19,882 nucleotides of DNA from positions 1-19,882 of the forward strand of contig JAOPVD010000181.1 in assembly GCA_025966295.1 (NCBI GenBank), read 5' to 3'. Positions within the stretch are counted from its first letter, which is position 1, and the number at the start of each line of letters is the position of its first letter. Below the pieces are notes generated by a model. It was not told the DNA's origin, searched no databases, and worked only from the letters and a program-made list of their open reading frames with translations. Below, piece after piece: positions 7,172 through 14,647 of this stretch. Origin of the DNA: Frankiales bacterium (GTDB lineage Bacteria; Actinomycetota; Actinomycetes; Mycobacteriales; SCTD01). A program made the position numbers and the translations under genes.

Positions 7172-7657
7172 TCAGGCGGTCGGCACCCCGTCGGCCGCGG
7201 CCTGCAGCGCCGCGACGTCGATCTTGGTCATGCCGAGCATCGCCTGCATCGCGCGCCGGGCCCGCTCCGGGTCCGGGTCGGCGAACAGCTCCTCCATCCC
7301 GGCCGGCACCACCTGCCAGGACAGGCCGAACTTGTCCTTGAGCCAGCCGCACTGGCTCTGTTCGCCGCCCTCGGACAGCGTGTCCCAGTAGTAGTCGACC
7401 TCGTCCTGGTCCTTGCAGTCGATCTGGAACGAGACCGCCTCGTCGAAGGTGAACTCCGGGCCGCCGTTGATGCCGACGAACCGCTGGCCGTTCAGCTCGA
7501 ACTCCACCGCCATCACCGTGCCGGCCGGACGCGGCGCGCCCTCGGTGTAGTGGGTGACGCTCAGGATGCGCGACGGCGTGAAGACGGACGTGTAGAAGCC
7601 GGCGGCCTGCTCGGCCTCGGTGTCGAACCACAGGTTGGGGACGATCTTCTGCTGCAT
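7172..7657 (-). CDS. VOC family protein, PhnB-like
   Basis: A 161-aa protein of the glyoxalase/bleomycin-resistance/dioxygenase (VOC) superfamily, in the PhnB-like group often labelled 3-demethylubiquinone-9 3-methyltransferase (PF06983); that label is not evidence of methyltransferase activity. The N-terminal IVPNLWFDTEAEQAAGFYTS and the segment GINGGPEFTFDEAVSFQI are typical, as is CGWLKDKFGLSWQVVP, followed by a C-terminal helix. VOC proteins usually dimerise and bind a metal or small ligand. It lies 72 bases downstream of the DinB gene on the same strand and could be the last gene of that transcript. Its physiological role is unknown. Confidence 0.9.
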   Translation of the reverse strand: MQQKIVPNLWFDTEAEQAAGFYTSVFTPSRILSVTHYTEGAPRPAGTVMAVEFELNGQRFVGINGGPEFTFDEAVSFQIDCKDQDEVDYYWDTLSEGGEQSQCGWLKDKFGLSWQVVPAGMEELFADPDPERARRAMQAMLGMTKIDVAALQAAADGVPTA

Positions 7658-7729
7658 GGCGGTGCGTCCTCTCGTACGACAGGGTGCTGCACGTGTAGAC
7701 CGATGTGGGTCGAGAAACTCATCGGTCTG

Positions 7730-8251
7730 CTAGTCCCCGGTGGCGCCGTCGATGCGCTCGCGCAGCAGGTCGGCGTGCCCGTTGTGACGGGCGTACTCCT
7801 CGATCATGTGGAGGTACACCCAGCGCAGGCTCATGTCGCGCTGCCGGTGGGCGTGGAAGAAGGTCGCGTCGAGCGAGCGCCCCGCGGCGGCGGCCCTGGC
7901 CAGCTCGACCTCCTCGGTGAAGGTGGCGAAGTCGGTCTCGACGTCGGCGGTGTCCACGTCGTCGAAGTCCCCGTCGGGGTTCTCGTCGCTGCAGTACAGA
8001 AAGTGGAGCTCCTCCCCCAGCAGCCTGCGGCGGAACCAGGAGCGCTCCACCTCGGCCATGTGCCGCACCAGGCCGAGCAGCGACAGGCTCGACGGCGAGA
8101 CGCTGCGCTGCCGGAGCTGCTCCGGACTGAGGCCGGCGCACTTGAGCTGCAGCGTCTGGCGGTGGTAGTCGAGCCAGGCGTCGAGCTGGGTGCGCTCGTC
8201 GCCGATGTCGGGCGGCTCCGCACGGCTGATGTCGGTGGCGGTCCACGTCAT
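7730..8251 (-). CDS. DinB family protein (DUF664)
   Basis: A 173-aa four-helix-bundle protein of the DinB/DUF664 group. Some relatives are metal-dependent thiol transferases using mycothiol or bacillithiol; most are uncharacterised. The first metal-ligand helix is LVRHMAEVERSWF (His64) and the C-terminal helix YLHMIEEYARHNGHADLLRE carries His148, His156 and His159, matching the family signature closely. ATG 8251 is chosen because the domain begins there; upstream codons in the frame are low-complexity Arg/Pro-rich sequence overlapping cphA. It starts 32 bases after the cphA stop on the same strand, so it may be cotranscribed with cphBA. Whether it is functionally linked to cyanophycin is not known. 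Confidence 0.9.
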   Translation of the reverse strand: MTWTATDISRAEPPDIGDERTQLDAWLDYHRQTLQLKCAGLSPEQLRQRSVSPSSLSLLGLVRHMAEVERSWFRRRLLGEELHFLYCSDENPDGDFDDVDTADVETDFATFTEEVELARAAAAGRSLDATFFHAHRQRDMSLRWVYLHMIEEYARHNGHADLLRERIDGATGD

Positions 8252-8283
8252 GGCCGCATCATCGGCGCGGCAGCAGCAGTTGG

Positions 8284-10974
8284 CTACCCCACGCCTTGTG
8301 AGGGCAGCCGGGCTGTCAGGCCGGCGGCGCCGTTGCGTGAACCCCCCAGTGCGTCCAGGAGGGACACGACGGGAGCCAGCTTCTCGTAGACGAGCAGGAT
8401 CGGGTCCGACGGCGCAGCCAGGCGTACGGCGGCGGTGACCGCGTCCGACAGGTCGGCCGCCGGCACGCACCGGATGTCGGGCCGGACGTCGGTGAGCGCA
8501 GCGGTGATGAGCTCGGTCATCTCGCCGGGCCGCCGACCACGCAGGTCGGTGTCCTCGTAGACCACCACGCGGTCGAACGACCTGGCGACCGCCGCGGCGC
8601 TCTCGGTGACCAGGCCGTCCCAGCGGTCACCGGGAAGGGTGAGCACCGCGACGGCGGGGCGGTGCCACTGCCGCTGGATGAGCTGTCCGACCGCGGCGAG
8701 TGCGGCCGGGTTGTGCGCGTAGTCCACCATGCACGGGATGTCTCCCAGCCAGTGGACGTTGGCGCGGCCCGGGTTGTCCCGGTCGAGGTCGAACGAGCCC
8801 AGGGCACGTCGGATGTCCTCCACCCGGACGCCGAGGGCCCGGCAGGCCGCGACGGCGGCGAGTGTGTCGGCCACGAGGAACGGCGCCTGGCCGGCAAAGG
8901 CCGCCGGGATCTCGCGGACGTCCGCCATCGGCGTACGCCGGTCGCCGTCGGCCTCGACGAGCCAGCCGTCGTCATCGAGGAGGTAGGCGACGCCGCCCTG
9001 CTGGACGTGCCGCTCCACCGCCGGGTTCAGGGAGCTCAGGCTGAACAGGCGGACCACCGGATCCCGCTCCTGCACCGCCGGCCTGCGCGCCATGCCGGCG
9101 GAGTTGGCGTCGTCGGCGTTCAGGACCAGATGGCCGCCTACGGCGATGCTCTCGGCCACCAGCGACTTCACCCGGATGAGGTCGTCGAGCGACCGGACAC
9201 CGTCGGAGCCGACATGGTCTGCGGTGATGTTGGTGACGACGGCCACGTCGGCGCGGTCGTAACCCAGCCCGCGCCGGACGATGCCACCGCGCGCCGTCTC
9301 CAGGACGGCCGCCTCCACGGCCGGGTCGGCCAGGACCATCTCGGCCGATTGCGGACCGGATGCGTCCGCCTCGTAGACCAGGCGGCCGTCCACGAACACC
9401 CCGTCGGTCGTCGCCATGCCCGTGCGCAGTCCGGCGCGATGCAGGATGTGCGCGATCATCCGCACCGTCGTGGTCTTCCCGTTGGTCCCCGTGACGGCGA
9501 CCAGGGGAATCCGGGACGGTGAGCCCGGGGGGTACAGGACGTCGACGATCGCGTTGGCGACGGCCCGGTCGCGACCTTCGCTGGGGTGCAGGTGCATCCG
9601 GAGACCGGGGGACGCGTTCACCTCGATCACGCCGCCCCGATCATGTCCGGGGATGAACGGCGCGCTGATGTCGGGGAGCCTCAGGTCGACGCCGCAGATG
9701 TCGAGCCCGATGGCCGCCGCCGCGCGCAGGCACATCCGACCGACGTCCGGATGCACCAGGTCGGTGACGTCGCGGCTGGTCCCACCGGTCGACAGGTTCG
9801 CGTTGCGCCGGAGCGAGACGACCTCACCCATCGCCGGCACGCTGCTCGGTGAGCGACCCTGCTCGACCAGGTGGGCGAGCACGACCTCATCCAGCGCGAT
9901 CCTGGTGAGCGGGCGGTCGTGGCCTTCGCCCCGCCGCGGATCCGCGTTGATCCTGGCGACCAGGGCGGCGATGTCCGACACGCCGTCGCCGGTCACGTGC
10001 GGCGCGGTCAGCTCGGCCGCCGCGACGAGCCGTCCGGCCACGACCAGCACCCGGTAGTCGCGTCCCTCCGCGTACCGCTCCACCAGCACGGCCGTGCCCT
10101 CCGCACCGGCCTGCGCGTAGTGCGCCAGCACCTCTGCCTGCACGAGGAGCTCCACGAAGACGTTCCTGCCGTGCCGGCCGCGGAGCGGCTTCACGACCAC
10201 GGGCGGGCCGAGGTCCCGGAAGGCGGCCTCGGCCTCGTCCACGCTGGTGACGAGGACCCCGTCCGGGACGGCCACCCCCGCTGCGGCGAGCAGCTGCTTG
10301 GTGAGGAGCTTGTCGGAGGCGATGTCCACGCCGATGGCCGCGGTCTGCTCGGTCATGGCGCTCCACAGCAGCCGGCGGTGACGCCCGTACCCCAGCTGCA
10401 GCAGGCTGGTGTCGGTCGGCCGCCGGACCGGGATGGCCCGAGCCCGCGCTGCGCGGCCCAGCTCGGTTGCGCTGACGCCGAGCCGCGACGCCTCGTACCT
10501 CGCCGCGATGGGGGCCAGTGCGGCGAGCACGTCCTGCGGCCGCACATCGCCGGCCACCACGTCGGTCACGGTCCGCAGTGCCAGCTGCAGGAGGTCCTCG
10601 CAGACGGCGTCGCCGACCACCTCGTCCACCGGACGCTCCAGGACGACCTCGAACCACCCCGGCCTGCCCGCCCAGGTCGTGCGGCCGAAGTAGACCTCTC
10701 GACCGATCAGGTGCGAGAGCTCGAGGGTGACGTGCTCGAGCACGTGACCGAAGTAGGTGCCCTGGGCCAGCTTCACCAGCAGCCCTCCCGGAGCCCCCGA
10801 GGCGCAGTGGTGCTCCGCGAGGCCGGGGAGCGCCGTCAGCAGGCGGCGGTCGAACCGGGGGTAGTCGGTCGTGTCGCGACCGGTGAACTCTTCCAGGTCC
10901 AGTACGGCGATGATGACCGGCCGGGTGAGAAACCGGTTGGGACCCCGCAGGCGTCGCACCTGATCAATGCGCAT
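8284..10974 (-). CDS. cphA: Cyanophycin synthetase
   Basis: An 896-aa enzyme that builds cyanophycin, a poly-aspartate backbone with arginine on each side chain, using ATP without a ribosome. Domain order is as expected for CphA: an N-terminal domain (about 1-160), an ATP-grasp domain adding Asp (about 220-475; VVVKPLRGRHGRNV at 259-272 and the metal loop EVNASPG at 451-457), and a Mur-ligase-like domain adding Arg (P-loop GTNGKTT at 496-502, ETARGGI at 559-565, DYAHNP at 751-756, DTDLRGRRPGE near 808). Length is normal. ATG 10974 has GGAG six bases upstream and matches the family N-terminus; a longer frame to 11109 is only overlap with cphB. It overlaps cphB by 11 bases and lies downstream of it, so synthesis and breakdown are coexpressed. 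Confidence 0.96.
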   Translation of the reverse strand: MRIDQVRRLRGPNRFLTRPVIIAVLDLEEFTGRDTTDYPRFDRRLLTALPGLAEHHCASGAPGGLLVKLAQGTYFGHVLEHVTLELSHLIGREVYFGRTTWAGRPGWFEVVLERPVDEVVGDAVCEDLLQLALRTVTDVVAGDVRPQDVLAALAPIAARYEASRLGVSATELGRAARARAIPVRRPTDTSLLQLGYGRHRRLLWSAMTEQTAAIGVDIASDKLLTKQLLAAAGVAVPDGVLVTSVDEAEAAFRDLGPPVVVKPLRGRHGRNVFVELLVQAEVLAHYAQAGAEGTAVLVERYAEGRDYRVLVVAGRLVAAAELTAPHVTGDGVSDIAALVARINADPRRGEGHDRPLTRIALDEVVLAHLVEQGRSPSSVPAMGEVVSLRRNANLSTGGTSRDVTDLVHPDVGRMCLRAAAAIGLDICGVDLRLPDISAPFIPGHDRGGVIEVNASPGLRMHLHPSEGRDRAVANAIVDVLYPPGSPSRIPLVAVTGTNGKTTTVRMIAHILHRAGLRTGMATTDGVFVDGRLVYEADASGPQSAEMVLADPAVEAAVLETARGGIVRRGLGYDRADVAVVTNITADHVGSDGVRSLDDLIRVKSLVAESIAVGGHLVLNADDANSAGMARRPAVQERDPVVRLFSLSSLNPAVERHVQQGGVAYLLDDDGWLVEADGDRRTPMADVREIPAAFAGQAPFLVADTLAAVAACRALGVRVEDIRRALGSFDLDRDNPGRANVHWLGDIPCMVDYAHNPAALAAVGQLIQRQWHRPAVAVLTLPGDRWDGLVTESAAAVARSFDRVVVYEDTDLRGRRPGEMTELITAALTDVRPDIRCVPAADLSDAVTAAVRLAAPSDPILLVYEKLAPVVSLLDALGGSRNGAAGLTARLPSQGVG

Positions 10975-11797
10975 CGTGTCTCCGCTCGCCGTGGCAGCTG
11001 GGCGCTGCGGGCCTGCGCAGCTCGAGGTCGAAGGCGCATCCAGCCCCGAGCACGTGGAGGTGCATGTCGAGCACGGTCGTCGGGCCGTCAGGTTCCGCCG
11101 GCGGGACAACGCTGGCCGGCTCCGCGTCGACGACCGTCACCGCACCGGCCCCGAGCACCTCGAAGTGCCTGTCGCGCAGGAGAATCGCGGTGTCCTCGTC
11201 GATCCCGATGCCGAGTGCGCCGGGATGGGCGCAGACCGCGCCGACCAGGCGGGACAGCCGCCTGCGTTCGGTGAAGTGCATGTCGATGATCGTGTCCGGC
11301 ACCAGCCCCAGCCCGGGCCCGGTACGAGGCCTGCTCGGCCCGGGGCCGCCGGGGCCAAGGACCATCGTGGAGCCCAGGGCGGTGGCACCGGCGCTGGTGC
11401 CCGCGACCACCAGCGCGTCCTGGTGCAGCCGGGCGCGCAGCAGCTCGTGCGCGCGCGACCGCACCAGCACGCCGAACCGCGACTGGTCGCCACCGCTGAA
11501 GAGCACCCCGGTGGCCTGCCTGAGGGCGCGCAGGTTGCGCTCGTCGTCGGCATCCGCAGGCCGCACGATGCGCAGTTCGCGGACCGACGCTGCGCCGAGC
11601 TCCCCCAGCAGGCTGAGGTAGCTGGCAAGGGCGGCGTCAGGAAGCTCTGTCGCCGTGGTGCTCAACAGGATCCGGGCGCGTCCTCCGCCCGCCAGGTCGA
11701 CGAAGGTCTTGAGGATGCCGCCCCGGCGGTGCCTGCGCTCCGCTCCCCCGATGGCCAGCAGCGATCCACGCCGGGCGTGGCATAAGGGGGGTGGCAT
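10964..11797 (-). CDS. cphB: Cyanophycinase
   Basis: A 277-aa serine peptidase of family S51 that cleaves cyanophycin to beta-Asp-Arg dipeptides, releasing stored nitrogen. The nucleophile is Ser135 in GTSAGA (133-138). Other family elements are LLAIGGAE (13-20), ILLSTTATE (43-51), LFSGGDQSR (99-107), IDMHFTERRR (171-180) and GIGIDEDTA (196-204). ATG 11797 is favoured by AGAGGAAC upstream and by the family N-terminus, although the frame could extend to 11869. It is the first gene of a tight unit with cphA (11-base overlap). The enzyme has no signal peptide, so it acts in the cytoplasm on the cell's own granules, unlike secreted cyanophycinases of scavengers. Confidence 0.94.
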   Translation of the reverse strand: MPPPLCHARRGSLLAIGGAERRHRRGGILKTFVDLAGGGRARILLSTTATELPDAALASYLSLLGELGAASVRELRIVRPADADDERNLRALRQATGVLFSGGDQSRFGVLVRSRAHELLRARLHQDALVVAGTSAGATALGSTMVLGPGGPGPSRPRTGPGLGLVPDTIIDMHFTERRRLSRLVGAVCAHPGALGIGIDEDTAILLRDRHFEVLGAGAVTVVDAEPASVVPPAEPDGPTTVLDMHLHVLGAGCAFDLELRRPAAPSCHGERRHDAH

Positions 11798-11818
11798 GGC
11801 CGTTCCTCTCGCGTTTCG

Positions 11819-11847
11819 AGTGAACGTTCCGGAACCAGAACCGTCAA
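11819..11847 (-). promoter_or_regulatory. Candidate cphB promoter with palindromes in the spacer
   Basis: On the minus strand, TTGACG (11847-11842) is followed after 17 bases by TTCACT (11824-11819), a plausible -35/-10 pair about 20 bases before the cphB start. The spacer holds two overlapping perfect palindromes: GTTCCGGAAC (11826-11835) and GAACGTTC (11822-11829). A regulator bound there would cover the promoter. The bound factor is unknown. Confidence 0.45.
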
Positions 11848-11946
11848 CGGCGACGACGGAACCCGACACCTGCCGAACGCCTCGATCGGCGTTAGCCTCC
11901 GTCTACGGCGCTGCCACTCCGAGGGGACACCCGGGAAGGCTGAGCG

Positions 11947-13932
11947 ATGTTGCTGCGTAGACGAAAGCCGTCGCCGCAACAGTGCTCAGCGCCGGCCGAG
12001 TCCGCGGACCACCAGCTCGTCGACGGGGCCTGGGAGAGCTACGACGCCGAGCTCGCGGCGGCCCGGTTCAGCGGGATGACGCGCCGCCTGCCGCGGCTGG
12101 TCGCTCAGGTGGCCAGGGTGGCCTGGAAGGCAAGCCGCCGCGACACGGCCACGACCCTCACGCTCGACCTGCTGAGCGGCGTGCTGACGGCGTTCGGGCT
12201 GCTTGCCACCGCCCAGGTGCTGCACGCCCTGTTCGAGGAGGGCCCCACCCCGGCCCGGCTCCGGGCTGCTCTCCCGGCCCTCCTGCTCGTCGGAGCCATA
12301 GCCGGACTGCGTATGGCCTTCGGCCTGATCGCGAGCTGGACCTCGACCCGCCTGAGGCCACAGGTCGAGCGCGTCGTCGAACGTCGGCTCTTCGAAGCCA
12401 CCACCAGGGTCGACCTGGCGGCGTTCGACACCCCCGGCTTCTACGACGCGCTGCAACGCGCCCGCGACCGCGGCCTGTCGGAGGCCCCGCGCGTCGTGCA
12501 GACGGCGGTGTCGGTGCTCATCGGGGTGGTGGGGGTCGCCGCCGCGGTGAGTGTGCTGGCCGTGCTGCAGCCGCTGCTGCTGCCGCTGCTGCTGTTCGCC
12601 GGACTGCCCGAGGCGTGGGCCGCGGTGCACAACGCCAGGATGCGGTACCGGACGAGCTACGAGCTGGCTGTCTGCCGCCGGCGCAAGTGGATCCTGGCCG
12701 ATCTCATGGTCGACCGGCGGTCAGCCGCCGAGCTGCGCTCGTTCACGATGCGGGGCTTCCTGCTTGCGGCGTACGACCGGCTGGCCACCCAGGAACGGGC
12801 GATCCAGCTCCGACTCGCCCGCCGACAGATGATCACCACGACCACCGGCGACCTCGTGGGGTCGCTGGCCATGGGCGTGGTGTTCGTGGCGCTGGGACTG
12901 ATGCTGGACGCCCGGCTGCTGCCGCTGTCGGTGGCGGGCACGGCCGTGCTCGCCATCCGGGCGGGCCAGTCCTCGCTCTACGGGCTGATGTACTCGCTGA
13001 ACCAGTGCTACGAGTCAGGCCTGTACTTCAGTGACTACCTCGCCTTCTGCGAAGAGGCGGAGAAGACTCCCGACCGGCGGGGTGACCGGCCGGGGCCCCA
13101 GGACTTCACGACGATGACGGCGTCGCAGGTGGGGTTCACCTACCCCGGCGGACTGACGCCGGCGCTGCGAGGTGTGTCGATGGAGATCCACCGGGGCGAG
13201 ACCGTGGCCCTGGTGGGCGAGAACGGCTCGGGCAAGAGCACGCTCGCCAAGATCCTTGCCGGCCTGTACGAGCCGGACGAGGGCGAGGTGCGTTGGGACG
13301 ACGTTCCGATCCGCGAGGTGCCGTCCGAGGACCTTCGTGAACGCATCGCCGTCATCATGCAGGACTTCACGCGGTGGCCCATGACAGCGCAGGACAACAT
13401 CACGATGGGCCGGGAGGCCGACGGGGAACGGCTGGCGAAGGCGGCCGCCGCGGCCGGTGCCGAGCAGGTCATCAAAGACCTGCCGAACAGCTACGACACG
13501 CACCTGGACCGGCGGTTCCGCGGCGGGGCCGAGCTCTCCGGTGGACAGTGGCAGCGCATCGCGATCGCCCGAGGGTTCTACCGGGACGCCGCGCTGCTCA
13601 TCTGCGACGAGCCGACGGCATCGCTCGACGCCCGCTCGGAGCACGCCCTCTTCGAGACGATCCGCACCAACGCCGAGGGGCGGACCGTGCTGCTCATCAC
13701 CCACCGGCTCGCCAGCGTCCGGGCCGCGGACCGGATCTACGTGCTGGATCACGGGCAGGTGGTTGAGCAGGGCACGCACCAACAGCTGATGCGCCAGCAT
13801 GGGCTGTACGCCGAGCTCTACACGCTCCAGGCGTCCGCCTACAGCGATGCGCCCACGGAGTGCGAGGCGAGCGGCGAAGCCCAGCGCAGGGTCAGCGCCG
13901 ACGGACAGCCCTCTCCAGGCCGTCGAGGATGA
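11947..13932 (+). CDS. ABC exporter, fused permease and ATPase
   Basis: A 661-aa half-transporter of the ABC type IV exporter class. The membrane domain (about residues 60-345) has segments such as LLSGVLTAFGLLATAQVLHA and VSVLIGVVGVAAAVSVLAVL. The ATPase domain follows: Walker A GENGSGKST (424-432), Q-loop MQDF (471-474), signature LSGGQWQR (530-537), Walker B LLICDEPTASLD (550-561), and His586 in ITHR. It lacks a C39 peptidase domain. The LSGGQWQRIAIARGFYR form resembles exporters often found in actinobacterial secondary-metabolite and RiPP loci, but no precursor peptide or modifying enzyme is visible here. It presumably dimerises; the substrate is unknown. It is divergent from cphB, and its 3' end overlaps the convergent tetR-type gene by 41 bases. 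The ATG is preceded by GGGAAGG. Confidence 0.93.
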   Translation: MLLRRRKPSPQQCSAPAESADHQLVDGAWESYDAELAAARFSGMTRRLPRLVAQVARVAWKASRRDTATTLTLDLLSGVLTAFGLLATAQVLHALFEEGPTPARLRAALPALLLVGAIAGLRMAFGLIASWTSTRLRPQVERVVERRLFEATTRVDLAAFDTPGFYDALQRARDRGLSEAPRVVQTAVSVLIGVVGVAAAVSVLAVLQPLLLPLLLFAGLPEAWAAVHNARMRYRTSYELAVCRRRKWILADLMVDRRSAAELRSFTMRGFLLAAYDRLATQERAIQLRLARRQMITTTTGDLVGSLAMGVVFVALGLMLDARLLPLSVAGTAVLAIRAGQSSLYGLMYSLNQCYESGLYFSDYLAFCEEAEKTPDRRGDRPGPQDFTTMTASQVGFTYPGGLTPALRGVSMEIHRGETVALVGENGSGKSTLAKILAGLYEPDEGEVRWDDVPIREVPSEDLRERIAVIMQDFTRWPMTAQDNITMGREADGERLAKAAAAAGAEQVIKDLPNSYDTHLDRRFRGGAELSGGQWQRIAIARGFYRDAALLICDEPTASLDARSEHALFETIRTNAEGRTVLLITHRLASVRAADRIYVLDHGQVVEQGTHQQLMRQHGLYAELYTLQASAYSDAPTECEASGEAQRRVSADGQPSPGRRG

Positions 13933-14563
13933 GGTCGAGTCCGAACGCGTACTCGTTGCCGTAGTCGTATCCGGGCTGCAGCACGTGCTCCCGGACCAGC
14001 TCGGTGAGGTGCGGGTAGTCGTCGGCGGGCAGCTGCGCCAGGATCAGCTCCGCCGCCTCGGCCGTCTGCTCTGCGGTGTCGAACGGCAGGCTCCGTTCCT
14101 GCAGCGCGAACCCGTAGAGGTAGCTGTCCAGTGCCGAGAAGGCGTGCGCAGCGAGCTCCACCGAGAAACCCGCCTCCCGGAGCGTTCCCAGCACGGCGTC
14201 GTGGTGGCGCAACGTGGCCGGCCCGGGGGCGGTGCGCGACTCCATCAGCCCGACCGCCCACCGATGGCGGGCCATGACCTCGCGGACCGAGATCGCCCGC
14301 TGGTGCATCGAGGACCGCCAGTCGGTTCCGCCGGCAGGCAGGTAGATCTCGCCGAAGACGCTGTCGATCATCCCGTCGAGCAGGTCGTCCTTGTTGGCCA
14401 CGTGCTTGTACAGCGACATGGCCTCGACGCCCAGCTCCTCGCCGAGCCTGCGCATCGTCAGGGCGTCGATCCCCCCGGTATCGGCAAGGCCGACGGCCGC
14501 GCGCAGCACGCGCTCCCGGGTGAGCCCGCGCAGTCCTGGCCCCCGGTCCTGAGGTGGAGTCAT
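13892..14563 (-). CDS. TetR family transcriptional repressor
   Basis: A 223-aa one-component repressor. The N-terminal TetR_N domain includes the helix-turn-helix at about residues 34-58 (LTMRRLGEELGVEAMSLYKH, then VANKDDLLDGM). The C-terminal ligand-binding part resembles the TetR_C_1 type (GLMESRTAPGPATLRHHDAV; later DSYLYGFALQE). It is divergent from the MDR oxidoreductase with 84 bases between, which contain two palindromic operator-like sites, so it very likely represses that gene and itself. The 3' end overlaps the end of the convergent ABC exporter gene by 41 bases. The inducer is unknown; an electrophile or hydrophobic compound handled by the MDR enzyme is an inference. Confidence 0.93.
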   Translation of the reverse strand: MTPPQDRGPGLRGLTRERVLRAAVGLADTGGIDALTMRRLGEELGVEAMSLYKHVANKDDLLDGMIDSVFGEIYLPAGGTDWRSSMHQRAISVREVMARHRWAVGLMESRTAPGPATLRHHDAVLGTLREAGFSVELAAHAFSALDSYLYGFALQERSLPFDTAEQTAEAAELILAQLPADDYPHLTELVREHVLQPGYDYGNEYAFGLDLILDGLERAVRRR

Positions 14564-14585
14564 CTGCGTCCTTCCGGGCAGCCCC

Positions 14586-14614
14586 TTGACGGGCTTACGT
14601 TGTAAGCGTAGACC
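14586..14614 (+). promoter_or_regulatory. Candidate promoter for the MDR oxidoreductase gene
   Basis: TTGACG at 14586-14591 and TAGACC at 14609-14614 are separated by 17 bases. The -35 is near consensus; the -10 is weak. The first operator palindrome fills the spacer and the second starts at the end of the -10, so repressor binding would block RNA polymerase. Confidence 0.45.
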
Positions 14615-14628
14615 TTACAACGTAAGCC
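14592..14628. promoter_or_regulatory. Double palindromic operator between tetR-type and MDR genes
   Basis: A perfect 15-bp inverted repeat (14592-14606 and 14614-14628) is separated by 7 bases. Each arm is itself a palindrome of the form CTTAC-3N-GTAAG: GTT in the middle of the left copy (14594-14606), AAC in the right (14614-14626). Two sites 20 bases apart, on the same helical face, fit two TetR dimers. Confidence 0.8.
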
Positions 14629-14647
14629 AACGCCGAGGAGGCACCCG

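Noticed and set aside
10975..11109. 45-codon N-terminal extension of cphA
   Set aside because: It lies wholly within cphB, is Ser/Thr/Arg-rich, and the family N-terminus and GGAG site support ATG 10974.
9871..11274. 467-aa plus-strand open frame
   Set aside because: Antisense to cphA/cphB and His/Arg/Gly-biased, as expected for the opposite strand of a coding GC-rich gene.
7730..11797. DinB and VOC proteins as parts of a defence or toxin system
   Set aside because: Both are ordinary metabolic or unknown-function families; their position beside cphBA is the only notable point.
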